Below, piece after piece: positions 51,847 to 60,604 of a stretch of DNA of 64,000 nt (its first letter is position 1; the number at the start of each line of letters is the position of its first letter). The stretch is from the NCBI GenBank assembly GCA_934167305.1, contig CAKPKQ010000004.1, positions 1 to 64,000 of the forward strand, read 5' to 3'. Both the position numbers and the translations under genes were made by a program. The notes under the pieces are model-generated. The model searched no databases, was not told where the DNA came from, and saw nothing but the letters and a program-made list of their open reading frames with translations. The DNA comes from an uncultured Clostridia bacterium. Its GTDB lineage: Bacteria; Bacillota; Clostridia; TANB77; CAG-508.

Positions 51847-52773
51847 TTATTTTAATATAAGGAATAAAATAGCACTAATAACTAATTGTACGAGTAAAAT
51901 TATTCTAGTAACTTTATATATTTTTTCAATTGTCATTCTTCTTTTTTCAGCATCCCAGTATTTTCCGAAATGTACCTCTGAATGTTCTATATAATCATCA
52001 ACATCATCTGTATAGTTTCCTTTATTTGCTGAATAATTGTATCCTACATATTTGGTATCTGGTAATAGGGGTCTATAAACTGATAAAATATACCAATATG
52101 AAAATATATTTCCTAATAAAATTGCAATAAACCATTGTCCAAATACTAAAACATATTTATTGTTTAAATACTCTGCTAATACAGGAGATATTTTACCTGC
52201 ATTGATTTTTAAAATAACATATAAAACATATGATAAAATAATTCCTACAGATATTGTAAAACATTGTGTTCTTATTTTTCTATGTTTCATAGTTTTATTA
52301 TATCTATCTTCATTATCTTCTAAAATATTCATTACTTCTGAATATAAATTATGTGCTTCGTTTTCTTGATTTGTAGTATTTACATCTATGGTAACATCAA
52401 ATTCTCTAAAGTATAATGATACATTAATTTTATTATATATGTCATTAATAGTATTATTTTGATTTTTGGTATAAAAACTAATATACAAATCTATAGATAT
52501 GCTTTTTATTGCACCTGGTTGAGTTAGAATCCCAATAAACCAGTTATAATTGCTTTCTGTTATATTTTTACCGCTTTTAAATTCTACTGTATATTTTATT
52601 GCTGTATTTCCATTTCCATATTCCCATTGTTTTTCGCCATATGGAATATTCTGGTTTTTGTTTTCTTCTAATTCAAATTTTCTATCGTATTTTTCTTTGT
52701 AATCTTCTAGATGATTAGCAACTTTTATTATTGTTTCTAATGGTATTTGCTTATTTACTATTTTATTATTCAT
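51847..52773 (-). CDS. Unrecognised membrane protein with N-terminal soluble domain
   Basis: The 308-residue protein has a cytoplasmic N-terminal domain of about 165 residues (beta-rich, with strands such as IKYTVEF and ISIDLYISF), then three predicted membrane helices (about 172-192, 206-232 and 287-306) with a soluble loop holding VGYNYSANKGNYTDDVDDYIEHSEVHFGKYW in two parts. No known domain. First gene of the operon with the kinase-like protein; AAAGGAG precedes ATG 52773. The gap 52774-53125 upstream holds a divergent promoter region and no gene. Confidence 0.7.
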   Translation of the reverse strand: MNNKIVNKQIPLETIIKVANHLEDYKEKYDRKFELEENKNQNIPYGEKQWEYGNGNTAIKYTVEFKSGKNITESNYNWFIGILTQPGAIKSISIDLYISFYTKNQNNTINDIYNKINVSLYFREFDVTIDVNTTNQENEAHNLYSEVMNILEDNEDRYNKTMKHRKIRTQCFTISVGIILSYVLYVILKINAGKISPVLAEYLNNKYVLVFGQWFIAILLGNIFSYWYILSVYRPLLPDTKYVGYNYSANKGNYTDDVDDYIEHSEVHFGKYWDAEKRRMTIEKIYKVTRIILLVQLVISAILFLILK

Positions 52774-52958
52774 AAAGATCTCCTTTTCATAAGTTTATTA
52801 TTCTACATTTTTTATAACATTACTACTCGAAAAAGTCAATTGCGATATGCTAAACTTTATACATACTTTATGGTTTTATTTGCTATACTAATTTTATAAG
52901 ATAGGGAAGAATACTTTGATAGAAACAACAAGATAAAATATAAAATTTTTAAAAATAT

Positions 52959-52987
52959 TTGACGTATATTAAGATTGACACTATAAT
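52959..52987 (+). promoter_or_regulatory. Promoter of the DUF3592-like gene
   Basis: TTGACG (52959-52964) and TATAAT (52982-52987) are 17 bp apart, leaving a leader of about 135 nt. Nothing else recognisable is in the 352-base gap. Confidence 0.65.
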
Positions 52988-53125
52988 AATTATAGTTTTA
53001 AGCAAAGAGAGTACGTAAGGACGGACGCTTGTACATAGATGAGCTGTTTATACAAAGAAGCACTAAAAGTTGGATGTTGAAAAATTAATTTCTGAAAGTA
53101 ATTGAAGGAGGCTTTACTAACTAGT

Positions 53126-53536
53126 ATGAAAGAAAAAAAGGATATTGCATTAATAATATTATCTATAGTTGTAATTTTTTTGATATTAATGGGATTATAT
53201 GCATTAAGTTCAAATATAACAATGAAAAGAACTATAGGAGAGATTACATATTGTAAGATGGTGCATGACACCAATAGAGATGCTGTATATTGGAATGCAA
53301 GTGCAAAATTTTTTGTGGATGGAAAAGAATATTCTGGATATGTAAATGTTACTAGTAATAAGGATATTGGAGAAAAAATAATGATTTTGTATAATCCAAA
53401 AGATCCAAATGATTTTATCAGTCAATCTTCAACTTTTAGCGGAATCGTTATGATAATTTTTGGTTTTATATTTTCAATACCAATAATACTAAAACTAAAG
53501 AATAAACAAAAGCTAAAGGAAAATTACAAATTATGA
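53126..53536 (+). CDS. DUF3592-like membrane protein
   Basis: The 136-residue protein has two membrane helices (about 7-27 and 103-123) around a small extracytoplasmic beta domain with AKFFVDGKEYSGYVNV and IMILYNPKDPNDF, the pattern of DUF3592 proteins (F-x-V-D-G-K-x-Y ... V-x-Y-N-P-x-N/D-P). The function is unknown. ATG 53126 is the first ATG, but AGGAGG lies 14 bases upstream, longer than ideal; the in-frame TTG at 53102 overlaps that site and is not plausible. Confidence 0.75.
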   Translation: MKEKKDIALIILSIVVIFLILMGLYALSSNITMKRTIGEITYCKMVHDTNRDAVYWNASAKFFVDGKEYSGYVNVTSNKDIGEKIMILYNPKDPNDFISQSSTFSGIVMIIFGFIFSIPIILKLKNKQKLKENYKL

Positions 53537-53552
53537 AAATACTAGGAAAAGC

Positions 53553-53597
53553 AAAAAAAAAGAAACCTCTTTCGAGGAAAAGAATTTATTTCTTTTT
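53553..53597. terminator. Bidirectional terminator
   Basis: CCTC-TTTC-GAGG lies within an outer A-run/T-run pairing (53557-53565 with 53589-53597). It stands between converging genes. Confidence 0.65.
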
Positions 53598-53604
53598 ATG
53601 TGAT

Positions 53605-53928
53605 TTAGCTGTTGGATAAAAATGCCTCTAGCTCTGAAATTAGCATATTTACCTTAATTTTTTCGCTTTCATATAATCCTGTACCATAACTTTTTATAGT
53701 ATTGCGTACCCACTGTACTCTTTGGAGTAAGCAAGTACCAGGCAAACAAGAATACACTGTTAGCAAATTATAAATAGCTTCTAGAATCTTTGAAATGGTA
53801 ACGTTATTATCCTGGTTATTTTTTAAACCATCAATAGCAAACCGAAGGCTGTCATTCTGCATTTTGCAGCAGATTTGTTTGCAGTCGCATTCCACAGTTT
53901 TTGCAGGCTTTTTATTGCTCTGACACAT
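53605..53928 (-). CDS. Unrecognised Cys-rich 107-residue protein
   Basis: Not recognised. The N-terminus is Cys-rich (MCQSNKKPAK, then ECDCKQICCKMQ), the rest is helical with more Cys in YSCLPGTCLLQ. No signal peptide. ATG 53928 follows GGAGGT closely; the longer frame from 53955 reads through that site. Codons are somewhat richer in G+C than neighbours, suggesting acquisition. The upstream region has a GGTACA...TGTACC inverted repeat at 53988-54013, a possible operator. It neighbours the Fic remnant and tRNA-Leu. Confidence 0.6.
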   Translation of the reverse strand: MCQSNKKPAKTVECDCKQICCKMQNDSLRFAIDGLKNNQDNNVTISKILEAIYNLLTVYSCLPGTCLLQRVQWVRNTIKSYGTGLYESEKIKVNMLISELEAFLSNS

Positions 53929-54136
53929 AATACCTCCAACAGTATTCACGCTCAATTACATCAGTAAATGTAAAAGATAATGAAATCGGTACATTTATTA
54001 TAATTCGCTGTACCAACGAATATTATAGTTATATTATAATGTATTTTACATAAAATTGCAAGTTTACATTTATGAGAAATTTAAAAGAAAGCCCAAGAGT
54101 AAAGATTAGCATTGCAAAATAATTTTAATAAAAAAA

Positions 54137-54421
54137 TTATTTTGCTACATTAGCTTTATATGCATTTTTTACCTCTTGAATATCTTTTGACTTTCCTATA
54201 ACTGCTTTTCCATTTATTACAGATTCAACTTGAAACAATGATAATTGATTATTTTCAATAGCTAAAGATGAATGTATTGACTGTGTTCTTGTTTTTCTTC
54301 TTAATTCTGGAAATCTATTTAAATTTTCAAAATAATTTGCTTATCCTATTTTTTTCATTATGCTTGTTGCTAAATTTAACATTTTATCAGTTATTGTATA
54401 AGGTGGGGAATTTGTTTTCAT
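54137..54421 (-). pseudogene. Fic-family protein, N-terminal remnant
   Basis: From ATG 54421 (ribosome binding site AGGAGG) the frame reads MKTNSPPYTITDKMLNLATS..KKIG, then an in-frame TAA, then ANYFENLNRFPELRRKTRTQ and IHSSLAIENNQLSLFQVESV, ending VKNAYKANVAK-stop. This is the conserved N-terminal Fic region (YTIT, RTQSIHSSLAIEN inhibitory helix, NGKAVIGKSKDIQEVKNA). The catalytic HPFxxGNGR domain is absent, so the gene is broken both by a stop and by loss of its 3' two thirds. Confidence 0.8.
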
Positions 54422-54517
54422 CTAAAACCTCCTACGCAACTATATTTATTGCCTACTTCTTAAAAAAAGAACCATACAAAACATTGATTTTTCAATACTT
54501 GTATGGTTTTTCGTTTA

Positions 54518-54605
54518 TGGTGCAGATGGCCGGAATCGAACCGGCACGGTTTATTCAACCGCAGGATTTTAAGTCCTGTGCGTCTGCCAGTTCCGCCACA
54601 TCTGC
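54518..54605 (-). tRNA. tRNA-Leu (anticodon UAA)
   Basis: On the minus strand an 88-nt tRNA with encoded CCA: acceptor GCAGATG/CATCTGC, D-arm with GGCAGACGC, anticodon stem CAGGA/TCCTG with loop CTTAAAA (anticodon TAA), a long variable arm (CGGTTGAATAAACCG) typical of leucine tRNA, and GGTTCGATTCC in the T-arm. It decodes UUA, a major leucine codon in this A/T-rich genome. Confidence 0.96.
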
Positions 54606-54792
54606 ATTTATTTGAACTGACATTTAGTATTGTACTACGAAACTTTAATATTTGTCAAGATTTATTTTAAAAAATTTAAATAAAATAAAAAAATAAATAT
54701 TTTTCTAGAATATTAATACAATAAAGTGTGAGGCTTTAGATACTTTAAAGAGAAAAATGAAAAAGATGTCGAAACCTGTCACACGAAAGTTC

Positions 54793-54821
54793 TTGCTATT
54801 TCTACTTTTCATATATATAAT
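54793..54821 (+). promoter_or_regulatory. Promoter of the DUF6514-like gene
   Basis: TTGCTA (54793-54798) and TATAAT (54816-54821) are 17 bp apart. Their position inside the longer possible frame favours the downstream TTG start at 54856. Confidence 0.6.
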
Positions 54822-54855
54822 AGGAACCATACCGATGAAAAGGAGGGAAAAAGAA

Positions 54856-55158
54856 TTGGAAAAGACAGTACAAGTATATGGCGATATTGAATTAAAAAAT
54901 GAATTAGATGAAATATTAAATGGTCCAATTCAACTAAAATATTACAAAACATACAATAATAGCAAAAGACAAAAACCATATGGAATAGGGGTAATAAAAA
55001 CATATTGCAATGATGTTGAAACAGATATAGAAAAAAGAGAATTTAACCATATTTTTAGCAAAGAAAATGATGCTAATAATATGCTTGATATTTTAATTAA
55101 AAACAAAGTTACACCAATTACATTAAAAGATGTTTTAGAAGACTTTATATTAGTATAA
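54856..55158 (+). CDS. DUF6514-like small protein
   Basis: A 100-residue protein from TTG 54856, nine bases after AAGGAGGG. It has YGIGVIKTY in the middle and a C-terminal helix pattern (NMLDILIKNKVTPITLKDVLEDF) like the small DUF6514 proteins of Clostridia. Function unknown. A longer frame from ATG 54757 would add a hydrophobic N-terminus but has no good ribosome binding site and contains the promoter. Own terminator. Confidence 0.65.
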   Translation: MEKTVQVYGDIELKNELDEILNGPIQLKYYKTYNNSKRQKPYGIGVIKTYCNDVETDIEKREFNHIFSKENDANNMLDILIKNKVTPITLKDVLEDFILV

Positions 55159-55203
55159 AAAAACTTTAATATTAGCACAATTTGCTAATATTAAAGTTTT
55201 TTA
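55157..55203 (+). terminator. Intrinsic terminator
   Basis: AAAAAACTTTAATATTAGC pairs perfectly with GCTAATATTAAAGTTTTTT over a short loop. Confidence 0.92.
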
Positions 55204-55338
55204 TTGCGTAAGATCATATAATAAAATTAAGTTATGTTAATTAAAAACATAATAAATATACATTAAAATTTTATGTACAGGATTTCAACGTAATTTAAAA
55301 GCACTTTTCCTATAATAAGCCTTTTTATGACAATTTCA

Positions 55339-55367
55339 TTGACTTACTAAAATTAAGATGTTAGAAT
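55339..55367 (+). promoter_or_regulatory. Promoter of ppa
   Basis: TTGACT (55339-55344) and TAGAAT (55362-55367) are 17 bp apart, about 30 bases before the start codon. Confidence 0.72.
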
Positions 55368-55399
55368 AATATGGAATAATAGAAAGGGAGAGTAAAACA

Positions 55400-55930
55400 A
55401 TGAATATTTGGCATGATATAAGAAAAGATAGAATAAAAAAAGATGATTTTGTTTCAGTAATTGAAATTAGCAAAAATGGAAGAAATAAATATGAACTAGA
55501 TAAAGAAACAGGTAGATTAAGACTAGATAGAGTATTGTACACATCAACGCATTATCCTGCAAATTATGGCTTTATTCCAAGAACATATGCAGAAGATAAT
55601 GATCCATTAGATGTATTGGTTCTATGTCAAGAAGAAATCATTCCACTAACATTAGTTGAATGTTACCCAATTGGGGCATTAATAATGACAGATAATGATG
55701 AACGCGATGAAAAAATTATTGCAATATGTAAAAAAGATCCGTTTTTAAACTGTTACAATGATATTGATGAATTACCACACCAAACATCACTAGAAATTAA
55801 ACATTTCTTTGAAGTATATAAACAACTAGAAGACAAGCAAACAGCAGTTGAAAAAATTGTTGGAAGAAAAGAAGCAGAAGAAATAATACAAAAATGCATG
55901 GAAAATTATGAGAAAAAATTTTGTAAATAA
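55400..55930 (+). CDS. ppa: Inorganic pyrophosphatase, family I
   Basis: The 176-residue protein has the soluble family I signature: YPANYGFIPRTYAEDNDPLD with the D-x-D-P-x-D metal site, KYELDKETGRLRLDRVLY, and GALIMTDNDERDEKIIA. It drives biosynthesis by removing pyrophosphate. AAGGGAG precedes ATG 55400. A TPR membrane protein gene follows 12 bases downstream and uppP after that. Confidence 0.95.
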   Translation: MNIWHDIRKDRIKKDDFVSVIEISKNGRNKYELDKETGRLRLDRVLYTSTHYPANYGFIPRTYAEDNDPLDVLVLCQEEIIPLTLVECYPIGALIMTDNDERDEKIIAICKKDPFLNCYNDIDELPHQTSLEIKHFFEVYKQLEDKQTAVEKIVGRKEAEEIIQKCMENYEKKFCK

Positions 55931-55942
55931 AGGAATTAAAAA

Positions 55943-57139
55943 ATGTTTGAAAAAATAATTTTTAATGTATTGGCTTTAGCACTTTTCACAATTACTTTTT
56001 TGAAATTAATTAAAAAAAATGATACAAGCTACATATATATACTGGCAATAGAATTTATAGGACTGACTATTAATTTTATAGAATTATTTTTTGCAGTAAA
56101 ATTAAATATATTCTTCAAAATTTTAATTTATATATTTTCGATTATTATTCCTGCAATAATAATATGGATAGAAAAATATAAAAAAATAGATTTTCCAGAA
56201 TTGTTTAATGTAACTCTTGCTAAAGCTTTAACCAAATTTGGCAAGCAGGAACAAGCAAAAACAATAATATCTAATTTTTTAAATAAAAATCCAAATAGTT
56301 ATATTGCACATAAATGGTTGGCAGAATATTATGAAGAAAAAGAAAATTATGAAGCGGCTATTAGCGAATATATGAGGGTAACAGATATAAAAAGAAATGA
56401 CTTTGTTTCAACATATAAACTTTGCAGTGTTCTAAATAAAAATAAACAAAACCAAGAAGCTATTAAATTACTAGAAGAAATTTTAAGGCAAAAACCAGAA
56501 TACGAAAATGCTAGTAATTTACTTGGTGAAATATTTTTTGAAGAAGAATTATATAAAGAAGCTGTATCAGTTTATATGAGTGCTTTAAGGTATAATCCAG
56601 GAAGCTATGACTTGTACTATAGCTTAGGAATGGCATATACAATGATAAACGATTTTCAACGTGCAAAGGAATTTTATGAAAAAGCTGCACAAATTAATAG
56701 TTTGGCATATAATGCAAAATTGAATTTAGGACAAATTGCATTAATATATGGAGATCTTGAGGAAGCAGAAAAATATTTTATGCAATCATGTAAGCAAGAA
56801 GATTTAGAATCAGGTTCATATTATTACCTTGCACAAATTGCTTTGCTAAAAGGGGATAATGATAAGGCAACAAACTATATGAATGTTGCAATTCAATTAG
56901 ACCCTAAAATTTATAAACAAGTTCAAAAAGATCCTTTATTTAATCCAATCAAAGAAAAACTTAATAAGCCAGAAGAAGCTATTTCAAAAAAAATAAAAGG
57001 AATTTTAACCAAAAAAGAAAAAAATGTTAATAGACATTTAATGAAAACATGCATATTAGTTAAAAACTTAAGTAAAGAAGATATTCAACGAGTTAAAAAT
57101 GAAACTCAACTAGAAAAAGAAGAAAAGCAAAAAGAATAA
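55943..57139 (+). CDS. Membrane-anchored TPR-repeat protein
   Basis: The 398-residue protein has three N-terminal membrane helices (about 3-22, 29-50 and 56-77), then about seven tetratricopeptide repeats (about 90-310; for instance AEYYEEKENYEAAISEY and YYSLGMAYTMINDFQRAKEF), and a charged C-terminus. TPRs mediate protein contacts; the partner is unknown. It is in an operon with ppa and uppP, which hints at the cell envelope (inference). Confidence 0.82.
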   Translation: MFEKIIFNVLALALFTITFLKLIKKNDTSYIYILAIEFIGLTINFIELFFAVKLNIFFKILIYIFSIIIPAIIIWIEKYKKIDFPELFNVTLAKALTKFGKQEQAKTIISNFLNKNPNSYIAHKWLAEYYEEKENYEAAISEYMRVTDIKRNDFVSTYKLCSVLNKNKQNQEAIKLLEEILRQKPEYENASNLLGEIFFEEELYKEAVSVYMSALRYNPGSYDLYYSLGMAYTMINDFQRAKEFYEKAAQINSLAYNAKLNLGQIALIYGDLEEAEKYFMQSCKQEDLESGSYYYLAQIALLKGDNDKATNYMNVAIQLDPKIYKQVQKDPLFNPIKEKLNKPEEAISKKIKGILTKKEKNVNRHLMKTCILVKNLSKEDIQRVKNETQLEKEEKQKE

Positions 57140-57178
57140 TAATTATAAAAAAACATACAATATACAAAGGAGAATAAA

Positions 57179-57985
57179 ATGGAAATATATCAATCTATAA
57201 TATTAGGAGCAGTTCAGGGATTAACAGAATTTTTACCAATATCAAGTTCAGCACACTTAAATGTATTCCCTTGGATTTTTAACTGGCAACCTCTATCAGA
57301 TGGAATGGATGTTGCACTACACATTGGAACCCTACTTGCATTAATAATATTTTTCTTTAAAGATTGGGTTAATTTAGTAAAAGCAGGATATAAAAAAGCA
57401 ATAAAAAAACAAGATTCAACAGATGGAAAAATATTTTGGTATTTAGTAATTGCAACTATACCAGCAGGAATATTAAGTTTGATTTTAGATAAAATATCAA
57501 GCAAAATTATTGGTGAAAATATAAATGTTCAAATGTTTATAATTGCTATTTCATTAATTATAATGGGAATACTACTATACATAGCAGACAAAAAATCAAA
57601 ATCAACTACAGATTATGAACATATATCATTAAAACAGGCAGTTATAATAGGAATATCACAAGCTTTTGCTGCTGCATTTCCAGGAGTTTCACGCAGTGGT
57701 ATTACAATGACTGTTGCAAGAGCATTAAAAGTTAATAGAGAGGGAGCAGCTAAATTTTCGTTTATGTTAGCAATGCCAATAACTTTAGCAGCAGTGGTAT
57801 TTGATTTAGACAAATTCCAATTTAACTTATCTCTTATATTAGGAATACTTACAAGTTTTATAGTAGGATTTTTAATTATCAAATTTTTAATGAATTATTT
57901 AAAAAAAGGAAGCTTCAAAGCATTTGCAATATATAGAATTATATTTGGAATAATAATTATTACTTTAGCATTAATAAGAATGTAA
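57179..57985 (+). CDS. uppP: Undecaprenyl-diphosphatase (UppP/BacA)
   Basis: The 268-residue membrane enzyme has the BacA signatures QGLTEFLPISSSAHL at the N-terminus and FPGVSRSGITMTVARAL in the second half, with about eight helices. It recycles undecaprenyl pyrophosphate outside the membrane for wall synthesis and gives bacitracin tolerance. AAAGGAG precedes ATG 57179. A terminator follows at once. Confidence 0.96.
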   Translation: MEIYQSIILGAVQGLTEFLPISSSAHLNVFPWIFNWQPLSDGMDVALHIGTLLALIIFFFKDWVNLVKAGYKKAIKKQDSTDGKIFWYLVIATIPAGILSLILDKISSKIIGENINVQMFIIAISLIIMGILLYIADKKSKSTTDYEHISLKQAVIIGISQAFAAAFPGVSRSGITMTVARALKVNREGAAKFSFMLAMPITLAAVVFDLDKFQFNLSLILGILTSFIVGFLIIKFLMNYLKKGSFKAFAIYRIIFGIIIITLALIRM

Positions 57986-57987
57986 AA

Positions 57988-58022
57988 TAAAAGGCATTCT
58001 CCTACGGGAGAGTGCCTTTTTA
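57988..58022 (+). terminator. Intrinsic terminator after uppP
   Basis: AAAAGGCATTCTCC pairs with GGGAGAGTGCCTTTT (one G-U) over a 4-nt loop. Confidence 0.9.
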
Positions 58023-58040
58023 AAGATTTAAAATGTGAAT

Positions 58041-58077
58041 ATTACAATTATATTACAAATACATTACAATTATATTA
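58041..58077 (+). promoter_or_regulatory. Direct repeat upstream of the type IV pilus promoter
   Basis: ATTACAATTATATTA occurs twice, exactly, at 58041-58055 and 58063-58077, a period of 22 bp (two helical turns). The second copy ends 17 bases before the -35. This is the spacing typical of LytTR-type or other activators that bind one face of DNA. Confidence 0.65.
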
Positions 58078-58094
58078 AAAGTAAATGAAATATA

Positions 58095-58122
58095 TTGACT
58101 TTTCACCAAAAACATATAGAAT
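58095..58122 (+). promoter_or_regulatory. Promoter of the type IV pilus operon
   Basis: TTGACT (58095-58100) and TAGAAT (58117-58122) are 16 bp apart. The leader is about 105 nt; no c-di-GMP riboswitch sequence was recognised in it. Confidence 0.6.
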
Positions 58123-58232
58123 ATTAATATCGAATGGTAAAAATATGTCAAATTAAAAAGAATTACAAGTATGTTTTTACAAAATTCGCAAAACCTAATT
58201 ATAGGATTTTATTTTAAACGAAGGAGAAAATA

Positions 58233-59852
58233 ATGACAAGCTGCTTAGGAATTTTCATTGAACCAAATATAATTAAATATGCGAAAATTTCAAAAGACCA
58301 TGATGTCCTAAGGGTTGAGTCGTTTGGAATAAAGTTTTATGATAAATTGGGAGAAGCAATTAATCAAGTAATAAGTGACACATATAGTTATAAAACACCA
58401 ATTAGTATAAATCTATCAGAAGAATCTTATCAATATTTTTATATGTTCACTTTGTTAAACAAAAATGACTTAAAAAAAGCAATTCAAACAGAATATGAGG
58501 CATTTTGTTCTGATAAAAATATAAATAAAAATGCTGTAGAAACTAGATATGTATTGGTTAATACAATTGATGATAAAGAAAAAGTAAAAGTAATTCACAT
58601 GGCAGTAGATAAAGCATCAATAGCAAATCAAGAGCAACCATTTTCCGATTATAGAGTATCAACAATTGCTCCAATATCAATTAGTATTTCCAATATTGCA
58701 AATTTAAAACAAAAAGAAAATCTACTTATTGTTAATATGGAAAATGAAACAACAGTAACAACTGTTGTTGATCAAAGAGTTTATCAGGTAGATAAATTTC
58801 CAGAAGGTGCAGGAGATGTATTAGGAGATATTGCACTAAAAGAAAATTCATATTCAAAAGCATATGAAATTTGTAAAAATAGTACCATATATACAATGGA
58901 AGGTCAAGAACTACAAGAAGAGTCAAATGAATATTTAGACAATATTATGCCTACATTATATAAAATTGCTACTAATGTAAAAGAAATAATGTCAGATGAA
59001 ACACTTAAAATAACTAAAGTATACTTAACAGGTACTTTATCTGTTATAAATAATGTTGACTTGTATTTTCAAGAAGTACTTGAAAATGAAAAATGTGAGA
59101 TTCTAAAACCATTTTTTATTACAGATACTCCTAAAATTAGTATAAAAGACTATATAGAAGTAAACTCTGCAATAGCACTAGCACTACAAGGACTAGAGTA
59201 TGGAGTAAAAGACGTTAACTTTAAAAAGCAAACATTTAATGAGCGCCTTAATAATTCATTAGCAAAATTTAATATAGGCAAAGGCGAAGATTCTGGTAGT
59301 GGAAAAAGCAAAATAAATTTAGATCTTAGTGGAAGCTTCGACTTAACAGAAACTTGGCTACTTAGAACTTTAGGCGGGTTATTTATACTTATTATTGTAT
59401 ATACATCATTATCGTTGTTTATAAATAGATCTATAGAAAGTAAAAATGAACAATTAGCTGATGTTAAAGAAGATACACAAAATAAGATTAATTTGGTAAT
59501 GGCAGATATAAAAAAGGTAAATTCAAAAACAAGTGATTATGAAAGTTTATCAGAAAACTTGAAAAATATTAGTAATGAAGTATCGGAAAATAACAAAAAT
59601 AGAAATAATATACCAAATTTACTTAGTGAAATAATGTATGCTATACCAAAAGGTGTACAAATTACATCAATTGAAAACACAACTTCAAAACACATTATAA
59701 TACAAGCACAATCTGAAAAATATGAACAATTAGGTTATTTTAAAGCAATTTTAAGAACAAAAGGAATCTTATCACCAGATACAATAGTTTCTTCTCCAGG
59801 AGAAAAAACTGAAAACTTGGTAAAAGTTGTTATAGAAGGAGACTTACCATGA
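58233..59852 (+). CDS. PilM-PilN fusion protein of the type IV pilus
   Basis: The 539-residue protein joins two functions normally on separate genes. Residues about 1-330 look like the actin-like PilM (SCLGIFIEPNIIKYAKI, then ...NLLIVNMENETTVTTVV as a phosphate-binding-like turn, VYLTGTLSVINN). After a Ser/Gly-rich linker (about 345-365) comes a membrane helix (about 377-398), a coiled coil and a small C-terminal domain as in PilN. The pair links the cytoplasmic ATPase to the inner-membrane platform. AAGGAG precedes ATG 58233. The next gene overlaps by four bases. Confidence 0.75.
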   Translation: MTSCLGIFIEPNIIKYAKISKDHDVLRVESFGIKFYDKLGEAINQVISDTYSYKTPISINLSEESYQYFYMFTLLNKNDLKKAIQTEYEAFCSDKNINKNAVETRYVLVNTIDDKEKVKVIHMAVDKASIANQEQPFSDYRVSTIAPISISISNIANLKQKENLLIVNMENETTVTTVVDQRVYQVDKFPEGAGDVLGDIALKENSYSKAYEICKNSTIYTMEGQELQEESNEYLDNIMPTLYKIATNVKEIMSDETLKITKVYLTGTLSVINNVDLYFQEVLENEKCEILKPFFITDTPKISIKDYIEVNSAIALALQGLEYGVKDVNFKKQTFNERLNNSLAKFNIGKGEDSGSGKSKINLDLSGSFDLTETWLLRTLGGLFILIIVYTSLSLFINRSIESKNEQLADVKEDTQNKINLVMADIKKVNSKTSDYESLSENLKNISNEVSENNKNRNNIPNLLSEIMYAIPKGVQITSIENTTSKHIIIQAQSEKYEQLGYFKAILRTKGILSPDTIVSSPGEKTENLVKVVIEGDLP

Positions 59853-60580
59853 GAAAAATCTTAATGGCGGTTGTTGTACTTTTATTAGCTGTTTTAGGTG
59901 GTCTAATAATTTTTAATGGATTATCAATTGGAAACTTTAAAATTTTAAGTGCCAAACAAATAATTGAAGAAAACGAAAAGCTAACAACGGAAATTTCTGA
60001 TACAGAAGTTTTAATGAATAGCGTATATCCATCAAAAACCGAAGAATTAGATACTAGCGTTTCTAAATTATTAACAGCTGAGGAAGAATATTTAGACTTA
60101 GCTAATGTGAGTACAAAAGCAGAATTAAATAAAGCAAGTGTAGTTGAAACATATACTGTAGAATTTTTATGGACTAGACTTGGAAGACATGCAACTGCAG
60201 AGGGAGTTAATCTTAGTTATACACCTTCTGGAAAAAGTATAAACTTTACAGTTGTAGGGGAATATATTCCAATTCTTAGTTTCGTATCTGCAATTGAAAA
60301 TGACAGTAAACTAGGCTTTACAATTGAAAATTTTAAACTTGTGCCAAATGGAGAAAACTTACAAGCAACATTTGTTACAAGAAATGTAAATATAAAAACA
60401 GAAAGTGTAAGTGCAAATGTTAATTCAAAAAGCACAACACAAAATAATACAAATTCAACAAATGAAAATAAAAATACAAATGACACTACAACACAAAGCA
60501 CAAATGAAAATCAAAATTCAGTAGAAGATAATACAACAGTACAAAACAATGAAACTGCAAACCAAACACAAGCTCAATAA
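59849..60580 (+). CDS. PilO-like pilus assembly protein
   Basis: The 243-residue protein has an N-terminal membrane helix (about 4-24), a coiled coil, and a ferredoxin-like domain (about 100-180, with GKSINFTVVGEYIPILSFV), as in PilO, then a low-complexity Asn/Thr/Gln tail of about 55 residues. ATGA overlap with the PilM-PilN gene implies coupled translation and a shared complex. The tail is unusual for PilO and may sit in the wall zone. Confidence 0.7.
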   Translation: MRKILMAVVVLLLAVLGGLIIFNGLSIGNFKILSAKQIIEENEKLTTEISDTEVLMNSVYPSKTEELDTSVSKLLTAEEEYLDLANVSTKAELNKASVVETYTVEFLWTRLGRHATAEGVNLSYTPSGKSINFTVVGEYIPILSFVSAIENDSKLGFTIENFKLVPNGENLQATFVTRNVNIKTESVSANVNSKSTTQNNTNSTNENKNTNDTTTQSTNENQNSVEDNTTVQNNETANQTQAQ

Positions 60581-60604
60581 AATCTTTGACATAAAGGAGA
60601 AAAA

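Noticed and set aside
54268..54615. 115-residue plus-strand open frame
   Set aside because: Its end is the antisense of tRNA-Leu and its beginning the antisense of the Fic remnant.
58041..58077. CRISPR-like repeat
   Set aside because: Only two copies with a 7-bp gap; period and place fit a regulatory direct repeat.
58023..58232. Possible c-di-GMP riboswitch before the pilus operon, as in other Clostridia
   Set aside because: Neither the class I nor the class II core sequence is visible in the leader.
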